Assembly: GCF_000702005.1 (NCBI RefSeq)
Contig: NZ_JNKI01000015.1
Coordinates: 1-64,000 of the forward strand
From: Selenomonas sp. ND2010
GTDB taxonomy: Bacteria; Bacillota; Negativicutes; Selenomonadales; Selenomonadaceae
Length of the DNA: 64,000 nucleotides
Reading direction: 5' to 3'
Within the stretch, counting starts at the first letter, position 1; each line of letters starts with the position of its first letter. A model generated the notes under the pieces. The model had not been told where the DNA came from and did no database searches. It worked only from the letters and a program-made list of their open reading frames with translations. The position numbers and the translations under genes are program-made. Below, in pieces: positions 17,863-26,362 of this stretch.

Positions 17863-18729
17863 ATGAACTACACAAAACAAACGAAGGCGGCACTGGTGAT
17901 GGCGGTTATGGCAATGCTATCGTCAACCTGCTATGCAGGCGTTGATGCCAGTGCAGTGGACGCACAGCAGACAAAGGGGAATCAGGCTAACTTTCGTTGG
18001 GAAGCGGTAAATCAAGAAGCAAAAAAAATGACGGTGGAGAATCCGCAGGCAGAAGTGAAAACGGAAAAGTCCATTCCGATTATCATTACCGCTGCAGATA
18101 TAGATGCGCAGAAGAAAAAACGCAGCCATTTTCAGCAGTCATCGGTAAGTTCTGAGGGAACGCAACCAGGAATTATCGATGCTTTGGGAAATAATGCTGG
18201 CGGTGGCAATGCGAATACTGGCAGCAATGGTGCAGATAGTCTGGGCGGCGTGGAACACGCTGCAGGAAATGGCGTGACGCCAGGCGGTTCGGGAGCAAAT
18301 GATAGCGAAAGGTTAAAGGATTCGGGAAGCAGTGATGAGACATCGCTGAGAAATGGTACGCACTCAGTGGGAGAAAAGGGCGTAAAAGCTATCGATGACT
18401 CCGATACGGATTTGCGCATCTATCCGCTTGAGGGCAACGGAGCGGTCAGCAATTCTGGAGGTGTGTCGAGCAGAAATGTGGTCGCTTTGCCGGAGCCTGA
18501 GCCAGTTGCCGCGATGAAGCCGGTTAATGGTCAGTCGGCAGTTGTAGCAGCTGAGGGGCAAACCGTGCCGCTGCCGCCGGTTCAGCCGGTGGCAGGCGAG
18601 CCCGCAAACAGGACGGTTTTGTCGTCCGGAAGGGTAGTGGAACTGCCGCCAATTGAAAAAGTTGCACAGGCTCGTGCGGAGGTTTCGGAAAAAATAGTAG
18701 AGCTGCCACCAATCCATTCGGTGAAATAA
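17863..18729 (+). CDS. Secreted low-complexity protein with ELPPI repeats
   Basis: A 288-residue protein with a signal peptide (about 8-26, likely cleaved at CYA-G). A Gly/Asn/Ser-rich disordered middle (about 95-165) follows, and the C-terminal third has four spaced repeats of a proline motif: ALPEPEPVAA, PLPPVQPVAG, ELPPIEKVAQ and ELPPIHSVK at the very end. No enzyme domain is visible. Such proline repeats often act as envelope spacers or short peptide ligands, which is only a guess here. An in-frame TTG lies at 17848, but the ATG at 17863 follows GGGGGC at proper spacing. Confidence 0.7.
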   Translation: MNYTKQTKAALVMAVMAMLSSTCYAGVDASAVDAQQTKGNQANFRWEAVNQEAKKMTVENPQAEVKTEKSIPIIITAADIDAQKKKRSHFQQSSVSSEGTQPGIIDALGNNAGGGNANTGSNGADSLGGVEHAAGNGVTPGGSGANDSERLKDSGSSDETSLRNGTHSVGEKGVKAIDDSDTDLRIYPLEGNGAVSNSGGVSSRNVVALPEPEPVAAMKPVNGQSAVVAAEGQTVPLPPVQPVAGEPANRTVLSSGRVVELPPIEKVAQARAEVSEKIVELPPIHSVK

Positions 18730-18772
18730 AAAGTGGCGAGGATTATCGAAACGATTATCCTCGCCACTTTTT
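18728..18772. terminator. Bidirectional terminator
   Basis: Long hairpin with arms AAAAAGTGGCGAGGAT and ATCCTCGCCACTTTTT, with A and T tracts on both sides, serving the gene at 17863 and possibly minus-strand transcription. Confidence 0.85.
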
Positions 18773-18787
18773 GGTTCGTTTGGGGTA

Positions 18788-18818
18788 CAAAAAAACCGCT
18801 ATCTGATGATAGCGGTTA
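18788..18818 (-). terminator. Terminator of tRNA-Gln
   Basis: Stem AACCGCTATC/GATAGCGGTT with a 4-nt loop; on the minus strand it is followed by a run of T. It lies 10 nt beyond the CCA end of the tRNA. Confidence 0.85.
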
Positions 18819-18827
18819 AATCTCATA

Positions 18828-18904
18828 TGGCAGGGGTAGCTGGACTCGAACCAACGCATGCGGGATTCAGAGACCCGTGCCTTACCAACTTGGCGATACC
18901 CCTG
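18828..18904 (-). tRNA. tRNA-Gln (CTG anticodon)
   Basis: On the minus strand the sequence runs from CAGGGGT to ACCCCTG followed by an encoded CCA. The acceptor stem is 7 bp, the D-arm carries AGTTGGTAA and the T-arm carries TTCGAGT. The anticodon loop CTCTGAA places CTG at 34-36, reading CAG (Gln). The layout matches known bacterial tRNA-Gln. Pair 31-39 is a T-T mismatch. Confidence 0.9.
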
Positions 18905-18940
18905 TAAGTATCAAGCAATTAATGCCGTCAACATTTATAA

Positions 18941-18969
18941 ATTATATCGGGTAAATGAAGTATTGTCAA
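18941..18969 (-). promoter_or_regulatory. Promoter of tRNA-Gln
   Basis: On the minus strand TTGACA (18964-18969) and TATAAT (18941-18946) are separated by exactly 17 nt, a perfect sigma-70 consensus about 37 nt upstream of the tRNA. Confidence 0.85.
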
Positions 18970-18983
18970 TACCTAAATGGAAA

Positions 18984-20669
18984 TTATTTTTCGATGGGGA
19001 TAGCAAAAGAGGGGGTGGCATGAAGCCAGATTTCAAAAGTCCTGGGCCAGGGATAGCTGAGTTCAACGGTCAGGTCCTGCATCATCAGGGAAAAATCTCC
19101 GGCGGGTGAGGTGAATTTTACGGGAGTGCGGACCGATTTGGTCTGTTTGTAACTGGCGACATGCTGCTGCATGCTACTTTGGAGCATGCGATTGGCCCAG
19201 CGGTAATTATGTGCGAGGTCAAGGTCAGCTGTGTTGGTGTAGCCGGCTTTTTTCAAGTTTTGATTGACCAATTCAATGTCGTCCTTGAGATAAAAATAAT
19301 CTTCAAGAATGCGTCCCTGGAGGAACGTGAGGTTTGCTGCAGTAAGGCCAATCATTTCCTGCCGGTCGTCGGTTTGCTGTCGGCAGGCTTCATAGATGCT
19401 TGCCTGGGCCAGAGCTGTTCCAATGGCATTGCTGGTGGTGTTCCAGCCTGCATAGGCGATGAGATTGTTCAAGGGATAATCGGCCTTTATGAGCAGGGGC
19501 AGGATGGTTTCGCCTGCCTCAAAATGTTTGCTGAGATCTACGATAGCGGTCGGGATATCGTCTTGTTGATGGGATTTTAGATGCTGTACGGCAGTTTTGC
19601 GGGCGGAGACATCGCCGGAGTCTTTGTCACAGGCTGAAACATAGAGGGTAAAGTCGGCATCTTCAGCAGTAGTGACCGCTTCGCCTCCGAGCAGGGCAAT
19701 CTTTTCCTTGACGGTTTCATCGATGGATACTGCCATATAGGGCATGATGCGCTGAGCCATGTCTGGGGCAGCGTATTCGACAAAAACGCGTGGCTTGAAT
19801 CCCGCACGGCGATTTTGGATGAGGGACAGCAGGGAGAGGGCGATTTCATCGGCGCCGTGTGTCAAAAATACTTTGTCTGTCGAAAGGTTCTGTTCCTGGA
19901 TATCGTGCTGCAACTGTTTTTTTTCGATATTGGGAATGGTGTAGGGCTCGCCATCATCTTGCCCAAGAACAAGTTTGGTGAGGACGCCTTCTTTGGTGAG
20001 TTGGATGAGTTCCTCGTTGAGAAGGCGATTTTCTTCAAAATGCGATAAATAACGGGCAAGACTCTCTGCGGGGATAGATTCTTCCAGCTTTTGCAGTTCG
20101 GCGGTTGAAACGGGAAGCCCCTCAGCTTGGCGTCCCTTCAAGCGTGAATAGGCAAGCAGGTGGCGCCGTTCCCAATACCCGTCAATGGTGTCTTGGGGCG
20201 TTTGACGGGGAAGGATGCTGAAGGCATAGAGGGGAACTGTCGGATGTTCGTCATGGAGCTGCCGCAGAAAAGCAATCAGCTGCTGGCGTTCTTCCGGCGT
20301 TTTTTCTTTTTCCCGGGCGGTGAGCAGTCCTCCGTAGAGAAGTTGATCGATGGAGAGGATGACTGCCTGACTGGTTTCGATGTTGGCGGAAAGCCACTGC
20401 TTCATGCCCTCGGTGTCGCCGGGTTGGGAATAGTAGTCCTGTAATTCGGCGGGCGGTGGAGTAACGGACAAACCAGCAATGTGGCCGGCGTCAATTACAA
20501 ATTGACGGCAGGGAGGCCTGCCGTCGAGAGGGACCAGCAGAATTTTGGCTGTTTCTTGCCGGATGGGGGAAACATTCGTTGCGGTTGGTGAAAAGCGGCC
20601 TAGATGCCAAAGACCTAACAGACAGAAAAAGGCTCCCATCAAAGTCAAATATTGATACGTTCGTTTCAC
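18984..20669 (-). CDS. DUF4127 family exported protein
   Basis: A 561-residue protein with an uncleaved or cleaved N-terminal hydrophobic segment at about 8-24. Near residue 44 it has the DUF4127 opening KILLVPLDGRPPCRQ, then SIDQLLYGGLLTAR and a later conserved HGADEIA region. The family's function is unknown; members are probably exported. It is a single gene. Its 3' end abuts the tRNA-Gln promoter, and its 5' side faces the rsmD promoter. An extended -10 (TGGTATAAT on the minus strand, TATAAT at 20711-20716) lies about 40 bp upstream. Confidence 0.85.
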   Translation of the reverse strand: MKRTYQYLTLMGAFFCLLGLWHLGRFSPTATNVSPIRQETAKILLVPLDGRPPCRQFVIDAGHIAGLSVTPPPAELQDYYSQPGDTEGMKQWLSANIETSQAVILSIDQLLYGGLLTAREKEKTPEERQQLIAFLRQLHDEHPTVPLYAFSILPRQTPQDTIDGYWERRHLLAYSRLKGRQAEGLPVSTAELQKLEESIPAESLARYLSHFEENRLLNEELIQLTKEGVLTKLVLGQDDGEPYTIPNIEKKQLQHDIQEQNLSTDKVFLTHGADEIALSLLSLIQNRRAGFKPRVFVEYAAPDMAQRIMPYMAVSIDETVKEKIALLGGEAVTTAEDADFTLYVSACDKDSGDVSARKTAVQHLKSHQQDDIPTAIVDLSKHFEAGETILPLLIKADYPLNNLIAYAGWNTTSNAIGTALAQASIYEACRQQTDDRQEMIGLTAANLTFLQGRILEDYFYLKDDIELVNQNLKKAGYTNTADLDLAHNYRWANRMLQSSMQQHVASYKQTKSVRTPVKFTSPAGDFSLMMQDLTVELSYPWPRTFEIWLHATPSFAIPIEK

Positions 20670-20728
20670 GATATACTCCTGTGTAAATTCGTAGTAGATT
20701 CTTTGAATATTATACCATAGGGATAGTT

Positions 20729-20757
20729 CACTATTCGGAGAAAATATGGTAAAATGT
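20729..20757 (+). promoter_or_regulatory. Promoter of rsmD-coaD
   Basis: TTCACT (20729-20734), 17-nt spacer, then TAAAAT (20752-20757) preceded by TGG, an extended -10. Confidence 0.65.
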
Positions 20758-20832
20758 ATTTGTTTGCTGTAAGTTTGTCTTTGTCAAGGACGAACTAGAC
20801 AGTACCCATAAGTACAGGATGGAGTGGAACCT

Positions 20833-21408
20833 ATGAGAATCATCACAGGATCAGCCCGGGGCTGTCGGCTGAAAACGCCAAAAGGTTGGAATACGCGGCC
20901 TACTGCTGACCGGGTAAAGGAATCGCTTTTTAATATCCTGGGACAAAAAGTCATAGATCGAAAGGTGCTTGACATCTTTGCGGGAACTGGTAATTTAGGG
21001 CTGGAGGCCTTATCGCGTGGTGCTAAGGCGTGCGTGATGGTCGATCAGGCTACGGCGGATATCATGAAGGAGAATGTCCGGCTCACCCATATGCAGGAAA
21101 AGGCGGTGGTGCGGGGGGGCGATGTATTTGCCGAGCTCGGACGCCTGGCTGGAAGCCGGGAAGAGTTTGACTTAATCTTTTGCGATCCACCCTATCACAT
21201 AGGCCTTTGGGAAAAAGCGCTGTTGACCATTGACCGGTCAAAGGGAATTATGGCGCGTAATGGAATTTTAGTCATCGAGCATGGCGCGGATGAAAATGAG
21301 ATTCCAGAGCTTAGTGCCTTGAGTCAGGTCTTGAATCGCCGTTATGGACATACGACGCAGCTTAGTTTTTATCAGTGGCGCGAGTATGTCGAGGAGGTGG
21401 ATTCATGA
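20833..21408 (+). CDS. rsmD: 16S rRNA m2G966 methyltransferase RsmD
   Basis: A 191-residue SAM-dependent methyltransferase modifying G966 of 16S rRNA. RIITGSARGCRLKTPKG opens the protein, VLDIFAGTGNLGLEALSRGA binds SAM, and FCDPPYH is the catalytic motif. A GTG at 20824 is in frame but overlaps the Shine-Dalgarno sequence. Its stop overlaps the coaD start, the usual rsmD-coaD pair. Confidence 0.95.
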   Translation: MRIITGSARGCRLKTPKGWNTRPTADRVKESLFNILGQKVIDRKVLDIFAGTGNLGLEALSRGAKACVMVDQATADIMKENVRLTHMQEKAVVRGGDVFAELGRLAGSREEFDLIFCDPPYHIGLWEKALLTIDRSKGIMARNGILVIEHGADENEIPELSALSQVLNRRYGHTTQLSFYQWREYVEEVDS

Positions 21409-21893
21409 GACGAGCAGTATGCTCGGGCAGCTTTGACCCCGTGACCAATGGACATATCGATGTATTCGAGCGGGCAAGCACGATGTTTGATGAGTTGATT
21501 ATCTGTGTGTTTCACAATGTGCAGAAACAGGGCTTTTTTCCAGTGGAGCAACGAGTGGAATTGTTGCGTCAGTCGGTCAGTCATTTGTCAAATGTCAAGG
21601 TCATGTCCTTTGAAGGCCTCATTACCGATTTTATGAAAGAACACGATGCCCGGATTATCGTACGCGGCATTCGTTCGATAAAAGATCTTGAGTATGAGGA
21701 AAATGAGGCGTATATGATTCGCCATATTGAACCTTCGATAGATACGATTTTTCTTTTGACTCGTCCGGATTACTCCTTTGTGAGTTCTTCGGGAGTCCGG
21801 GAGTTGTTCCGTTTCCATGGGAATATTCATGGATTGGTGCCAGAGTGTGTGGAACAGGCGATGATGAATTTAGCGAATAGAGAAAGGAAGTAA
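21405..21893 (+). CDS. coaD: Phosphopantetheine adenylyltransferase
   Basis: A 162-residue nucleotidyltransferase that makes dephospho-CoA. The N-terminus is CSGSFDPVTNGH; the later VRGIRSIKDLEYE and SFVSSSGVRE motifs complete the active site. The ATG overlaps the rsmD stop (ATGA) and is preceded by GAGGAGGTGG. Confidence 0.97.
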   Translation: MRRAVCSGSFDPVTNGHIDVFERASTMFDELIICVFHNVQKQGFFPVEQRVELLRQSVSHLSNVKVMSFEGLITDFMKEHDARIIVRGIRSIKDLEYEENEAYMIRHIEPSIDTIFLLTRPDYSFVSSSGVRELFRFHGNIHGLVPECVEQAMMNLANRERK

Positions 21894-21900
21894 GCGGAAT

Positions 21901-22494
21901 ATGTCAGTACGCGATACCTTAGATAAATTAGAAAATATGGTAGTGGGAGCTTCGCATTTTCCTTTTACGGAAAAAACGCTGATTAATGATAATGAACTGA
22001 TTCATTACGTCGACGAGCTCCGCAACGATCTTCCCAAGGAACTCAATCGTGCCGATGAAATCATGAAGAATCGGGATGAGATTATCCGCAATGCGGAAAA
22101 AGAAGCGGAGCAAATCAAAAAGGAAGCCAAAGAATATGCGAATCGGGTAACCGATGAGAATGAAATTGTTCTGCAGGCAAAAGAGAAAGCCAAGACGATT
22201 CTGCAGCAGACGCAGCAGCAGGAAAAAGAGATTATGGAGCGCACGCAGAAGAATGCCATGCAACTGCAGAGTGATGCCGATGCATACGCAAATCAGGTGT
22301 TTGATCAGTTGATTTCGCATGTGACTGGGACGTTCCAGGGAGTACAGCAGGCTGAGCAGGGATTGCAGCAGGCACTTAATGTGTTAAAGCAGGCAAAGGC
22401 GCAGATGAACCAACAGGCCGTTCGTCAGGCGCAGCAGGCCGCTGCCGTTGGCCGCGATAAAGAAGCCGAGTCGAATAAGACCGCAGATAAATAA
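21901..22494 (+). CDS. Coiled-coil protein of unknown function
   Basis: A 197-residue soluble protein. The N-terminal part (1-60) has FTEKTLINDNELIHYVDELR. A long coiled coil rich in Glu, Lys and Gln spans about 55-185, and the tail is Gln/Ala-rich. It resembles DivIVA-like or ATP-synthase-b-like helical proteins in composition only. It is the last gene of the rsmD-coaD transcript, starting 7 nt after coaD. I cannot assign a role. Confidence 0.8.
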   Translation: MSVRDTLDKLENMVVGASHFPFTEKTLINDNELIHYVDELRNDLPKELNRADEIMKNRDEIIRNAEKEAEQIKKEAKEYANRVTDENEIVLQAKEKAKTILQQTQQQEKEIMERTQKNAMQLQSDADAYANQVFDQLISHVTGTFQGVQQAEQGLQQALNVLKQAKAQMNQQAVRQAQQAAAVGRDKEAESNKTADK

Positions 22495-22496
22495 AT

Positions 22497-22557
22497 AGCG
22501 AAATCGAAAAAAGGCAGCTTCGCCAGTAGGGCGAGGCTGCCTTTTTTCGATTTCGCT
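22497..22557. terminator. Strong bidirectional terminator
   Basis: Nearly perfect 28-bp hairpin (AGCGAAATCG...CGATTTCGCT) with internal A and T runs, placed between convergent genes. Confidence 0.9.
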
Positions 22558-22562
22558 ATGGG

Positions 22563-24038
22563 TTAATGGGAAGAAAATAAATTCGCCTGCAGCTTTTTTA
22601 AAAGCTGTTCGAGCAGATTCCATTCACGTTGATTAAAGGCAGTATGAATGGAAAGTGTGAGATGCCCCGGAGTCTTGATGGGAGCGGGCAAGTTGGTAAT
22701 CAATAGATCGTAATGAGCAGGAGGCGTAACGAATTTTAGATGGAATTCGTCGCGAAAGCGCGATATAATCTCCTGCTTTATTTTTTCCTCATAAATGGGA
22801 CCATAATCGGTGAGTAGTGATAACGTCAAAAGAGGTTCGCTGGCGGCGAGATCGAAATACTGACTGCAAAGCAGAATATAATGAGGGAGCAGATAGCGGA
22901 CGTCGGTGAAACAACGTCCACAGGGGTGAGGAGCTAACGCTTCGTATAATTTTTTCATACGGGAAGCAAAGGCTGGGTAGGTGGTTTGGTAGGTTTTTAG
23001 GAACGGATATCGCTCTAATAGGTCGGAGCTGCCGCTTAAAAGAGCGCCGTGAAAGTGGAGCCGGTGAAGCTTTTGACGAAAGCTGGGGGCCCCCATGCCG
23101 ATCCAGTCGGAAAAATAGCGGGCGAAGACAGCCATGAAATGGTCGGTCGCAGTCAGAGGCAGACAGTCAAAGCCACGGGAATCGCGGGCGGCGGCAAAGA
23201 GACGCTGCTGCACGGACATGCCAAAGGGGAAAGCATAGAGCAGATAAAATACAAATTGACATTCGGCTTCAATCACTGGCAGATGAGAGCGCTGGAAGAA
23301 CCGCTGGATCGCTGGCAGGCAGGCGGCATACGCTTCGTTGTCAAGTCCGAGTTCGGCAGGCAGCGGTGTGGTCAGATAGTGACGCAGGCTCATGCGCTGT
23401 GCGATTACTGCAAGCCAGTACGAAAAATGTTTGCGTTCACTGATCGTCATGGGGAAATCTAGCGCATTTAGAATGTCCTCGATGGTATTCATGATGCGTT
23501 GGCGTGGAATGGCGGGGAAAGGCCAGCCGTAGCCGCGATATATTTGCAAATAGAAGTTATTGAAAAAATAACGAAGTTGCATTTCTTCCCCGTTAAGCCG
23601 CATATTGGCGGCGTCTAAATTCAAAGAGAATGCCGTTATGGCCTCGCGCATAGGGGCAAGGGATCGGTAAAGGGATGCGGGACTTAGATAATTCGTTAGG
23701 CAAAAGGAGGTCGTAGTATCTACCGTCTCGAGGAAAATCGTGTGAAAGAATGAGTAGGTTAGTGACTCTTTAGCAAATTGTGCATAGACGGTATGAATAT
23801 TTAGCCAGGGGCTGCGATGCAGACGGATTCCCAGTGCCGTACTGCGTTCAATCGTAATTTCGCCCTTGCTGCAACTTTTTAGATGGGTGGTGAGATTCTG
23901 CAGGTATTTGTGGATGGTTCGTTCCGATAGCTGTAGAGTTTGGGCTAATTCCTGACAGGAAAAGTAGCGGTCGGCAGAATCGAGCAGACTTAGCAGCGCA
24001 TATTCTTTTTGGAGTGGTTTGTCTAAAATGGGAAGCAA
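22563..24038 (-). CDS. Mga-like helix-turn-helix transcriptional regulator
   Basis: A 491-residue regulator. Its N-terminus has a helix-turn-helix of Mga/DeoR style (FSCQELAQTLQLSERTIHKYL, about 26-46). A second DNA-binding region and a long all-helical middle as in Mga/PRD proteins follow, and the C-terminal part could be EIIB-like. It is divergent from larA, with about 175 bp between them, so it is the best candidate for regulating lactate racemase. Lactobacillus plantarum instead uses LarR of the Crp-Fnr family. The domain assignment beyond the HTH is tentative. Confidence 0.7.
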   Translation of the reverse strand: MLPILDKPLQKEYALLSLLDSADRYFSCQELAQTLQLSERTIHKYLQNLTTHLKSCSKGEITIERSTALGIRLHRSPWLNIHTVYAQFAKESLTYSFFHTIFLETVDTTTSFCLTNYLSPASLYRSLAPMREAITAFSLNLDAANMRLNGEEMQLRYFFNNFYLQIYRGYGWPFPAIPRQRIMNTIEDILNALDFPMTISERKHFSYWLAVIAQRMSLRHYLTTPLPAELGLDNEAYAACLPAIQRFFQRSHLPVIEAECQFVFYLLYAFPFGMSVQQRLFAAARDSRGFDCLPLTATDHFMAVFARYFSDWIGMGAPSFRQKLHRLHFHGALLSGSSDLLERYPFLKTYQTTYPAFASRMKKLYEALAPHPCGRCFTDVRYLLPHYILLCSQYFDLAASEPLLTLSLLTDYGPIYEEKIKQEIISRFRDEFHLKFVTPPAHYDLLITNLPAPIKTPGHLTLSIHTAFNQREWNLLEQLLKKLQANLFSSH

Positions 24039-24139
24039 TGGGGAACCTTCTTTCTACGATAGGGATTTTCGCATTTTTTGCCGTAAATGGCGGTAAGTAT
24101 TGATGCTTCGATTGATGATATTTGTGTTACGCTAAATGC

Positions 24140-24154
24140 GTCCTGAATCAGGAC
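24140..24154. promoter_or_regulatory. Candidate operator upstream of larA
   Basis: Perfect palindrome GTCCTGA-A-TCAGGAC located between the divergent regulator and larA, 60 bp before the larA start. Proposed as a regulator site from position and symmetry only. Confidence 0.4.
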
Positions 24155-24213
24155 CCGTGTGTTATGGTTTATTGTACTTGAAATACGAGGATTTGGAAAG
24201 AGAGGTTTTTAAC

Positions 24214-25485
24214 ATGAGAATTTCCTTGCCGTATGACAAAGGGACAATGGATGCTGAAGTAGCAGATGAGAATTTGCTGGCAGTGCTAGAGTCTAAAGCA
24301 GCAGATTATAAGGCGGATAAGGGACAGGAAGAGCTGGTGGAAGAGTCGCTGGACAATCCCATTGGCTCGCCGCGTCTGGAGGAATTGGTTAAGGGAAAGA
24401 AAAACATCACCATTATCAGTTCCGACCATACGCGTCCGGTTCCTTCACGGATCACGATGCCTATCCTTTTACGCCGCATCCGTTCGGTGGAGCCAGAGGC
24501 AAATATCCGCATCTTGGTAGCTACGGGATTCCATCGCCCATCTACGCACGAAGAGCTGGTGGCGAAGTATGGCGAAGAGATTGTAAAAAATGAGAATATT
24601 GTCATGCATGTCTCAACCGATGATTCTTCGATGGTTCGGATTGGTACACTGCCCAGCGGTGGTGCATGTATTGTGAATCGCACGGCGGTAGATGCAGACC
24701 TTTTGATTGCCGAAGGCTTTATCGAATCGCACTTCTTTGCAGGATTTTCGGGCGGACGTAAATCTGTTTTGCCTGGGGTGGCCTCCTATAAGACAATTAT
24801 GGCTAATCATTGTGGGGAATTCATTAATTCGCATCATGCTCGCACGGGCAACTTGCTGGATAATCCGATTCATCGCGATATGGTCTATGCGGCTCGAACG
24901 GCTGGGTTAACGTTCATCCTCAATGTGGTATTGAATGAAGAGAAAGAAATTATTGGTTCGTTTGCTGGTGAGCTTGAACGCGCTCATGAGAAGGGCTGCA
25001 GATTCGTGGCAGATCTGGCCCATGTTCCGCAGGTGCAGGCCGATATAACGGTATCGACGAATGGTGGTTATCCACTGGACCAGAATATTTACCAGGCCGT
25101 TAAAGGGATGACGGCAGCTGAAGCTGCGAATAAAGAAGGCGGTACAATTATAATGGTCGCTGGTTGTGCAGATGGGCATGGCGGCGAGGGATTCTACCAC
25201 AATCTGGCGGATGCCAAGACGCCACAGGAATTCTTGGAAAAGGCAGTCAATACGCCGCGGTTGGAGACTATTCCCGATCAGTGGACTTCCCAGATTCTCG
25301 CACGTATTCTTTCCCATCATCGCGTGATTATGGTATCAGACTTGGTAGACCCTAAGCTGATTACCGATATGCATATGGAACTTGCCAAGAATTTTGACGA
25401 AGCGTTAGCGAAAGCGTATGAGTATGAAGGAAAGGATGCGAAGGTAGCGGTAATTCCTGATGGCTTGGCCGTTATCGTCGGTTGA
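24214..25485 (+). CDS. larA: Nickel-pincer lactate racemase (LarA family)
   Basis: A 423-residue LarA/DUF2088 protein interconverting L- and D-lactate or a similar hydroxyacid. The key residues of L. plantarum LarA are present at matching spacing: the first catalytic His in ATGFHRP, then SHFFAGFSGGRKS, where His is followed ten residues later by the Lys that binds the cofactor, and the nickel-ligand His in MANHCGE exactly 26 residues after it. The start with MRISLPYDKG follows GAAAGAGAGG. LarA homologues with other substrates exist, so lactate is likely but not certain. Confidence 0.9.
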   Translation: MRISLPYDKGTMDAEVADENLLAVLESKAADYKADKGQEELVEESLDNPIGSPRLEELVKGKKNITIISSDHTRPVPSRITMPILLRRIRSVEPEANIRILVATGFHRPSTHEELVAKYGEEIVKNENIVMHVSTDDSSMVRIGTLPSGGACIVNRTAVDADLLIAEGFIESHFFAGFSGGRKSVLPGVASYKTIMANHCGEFINSHHARTGNLLDNPIHRDMVYAARTAGLTFILNVVLNEEKEIIGSFAGELERAHEKGCRFVADLAHVPQVQADITVSTNGGYPLDQNIYQAVKGMTAAEAANKEGGTIIMVAGCADGHGGEGFYHNLADAKTPQEFLEKAVNTPRLETIPDQWTSQILARILSHHRVIMVSDLVDPKLITDMHMELAKNFDEALAKAYEYEGKDAKVAVIPDGLAVIVG

Positions 25486-25505
25486 CAAGAGATAGGAGAA
25501 AATAC

Positions 25506-26246
25506 ATGGAACATCAATTATTAGCAGAATTCATGGGCACGGCCCTTATGATTATCTTTGGTATTGGCGTACATTGCGATGATACGCTGGTAAATACGAA
25601 ATATAATGGAACCGGACATATTTTTGCCATTACGACCTGGTCTTTTGGCATTACAGTATCGCTTTACTTGTTTGGCGATGTTTGTATCAACCCTGCTATG
25701 GTAGTAGCACAAGCGGTACTAGGGAATATTTCCTGGGCAAAGGTTGTGCCGATTTCGTTGGCTGAGCTTGCTGGCGGATTCTTTGGTGCCGTCATCATGT
25801 GGTTTTGTTATGCCGATCATTTCAAGGCATCTGTGGGGAAAATCGATCCGGTGCGCATTCGTAATATTTTTTCAACGACGCCAGGGATTCGGAATTTGCC
25901 GCGTAATTTCTTCTGCGAGTTTTTTGCTACGTTCGTATTCATTGCCGGTATCCTGGGAATCCTCAATGCTTGCAAAGGACCGGCTGCTATGCTGGCACCG
26001 ATTGCTATGCTGGCACCGATTGCTATTGGACTTTTAGTCTGGGCTATCGGCATGGGCATGGGCGGTACTACGGGATTTGCGATGAATCTTGCCCGTGATA
26101 TGGGGCCGCGTTTGGCACATGCCGTTTTGCCGATTGAAAATAAGGCAGACAATGATTGGCAGTATGGCATTCTGGTACCGGGAATTGCGCCGTTCTTTGG
26201 TGCCGCTGCTGCTGCGATTTTTATGCGTGGGTTCTTCAATATTTGA
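25506..26246 (+). CDS. larD: Aquaglyceroporin-family channel (LarD-like)
   Basis: A 246-residue MIP channel with six membrane helices, adjacent to larA as LarD is in L. plantarum, where it facilitates lactic acid passage. The first half-helix motif is INPAMV; the second is altered to NLARD in place of NPARD. An 18-bp tandem duplication (25986-26003 and 26004-26021) repeats the residues AMLAPI within a membrane segment. The ATG follows GATAGGAGAA. The gene is 20 nt behind larA. Confidence 0.85.
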   Translation: MEHQLLAEFMGTALMIIFGIGVHCDDTLVNTKYNGTGHIFAITTWSFGITVSLYLFGDVCINPAMVVAQAVLGNISWAKVVPISLAELAGGFFGAVIMWFCYADHFKASVGKIDPVRIRNIFSTTPGIRNLPRNFFCEFFATFVFIAGILGILNACKGPAAMLAPIAMLAPIAIGLLVWAIGMGMGGTTGFAMNLARDMGPRLAHAVLPIENKADNDWQYGILVPGIAPFFGAAAAAIFMRGFFNI

Positions 26247-26289
26247 CTATGGTGGGGATGGTGAAATATCCCTTTATAATGACATAAAA

Positions 26290-26339
26290 CATAGAAGCCT
26301 CCATAAGATTGATTCATCTACCTTATGGAGGCTTCTATG
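26290..26339. terminator. 18-bp perfect hairpin downstream of larD
   Basis: Arms CATAGAAGCCTCCATAAG and CTTATGGAGGCTTCTATG with a 14-nt loop. The following sequence on the plus strand is only weakly T-rich, so it could be the larAD terminator or a processing and stability hairpin. A TATAAT at 26275-26280 lies just upstream. Confidence 0.55.
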
Positions 26340-26362
26340 AATTTATTCACGCATTTTTTACC

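Noticed and set aside
26243-26280. TTGACT and TATAAT as a promoter for the structured element
   Set aside because: The spacing is 26 nt, too long for sigma-70. The TATAAT alone may still serve with a weak -35, so I mention it only as a possibility.
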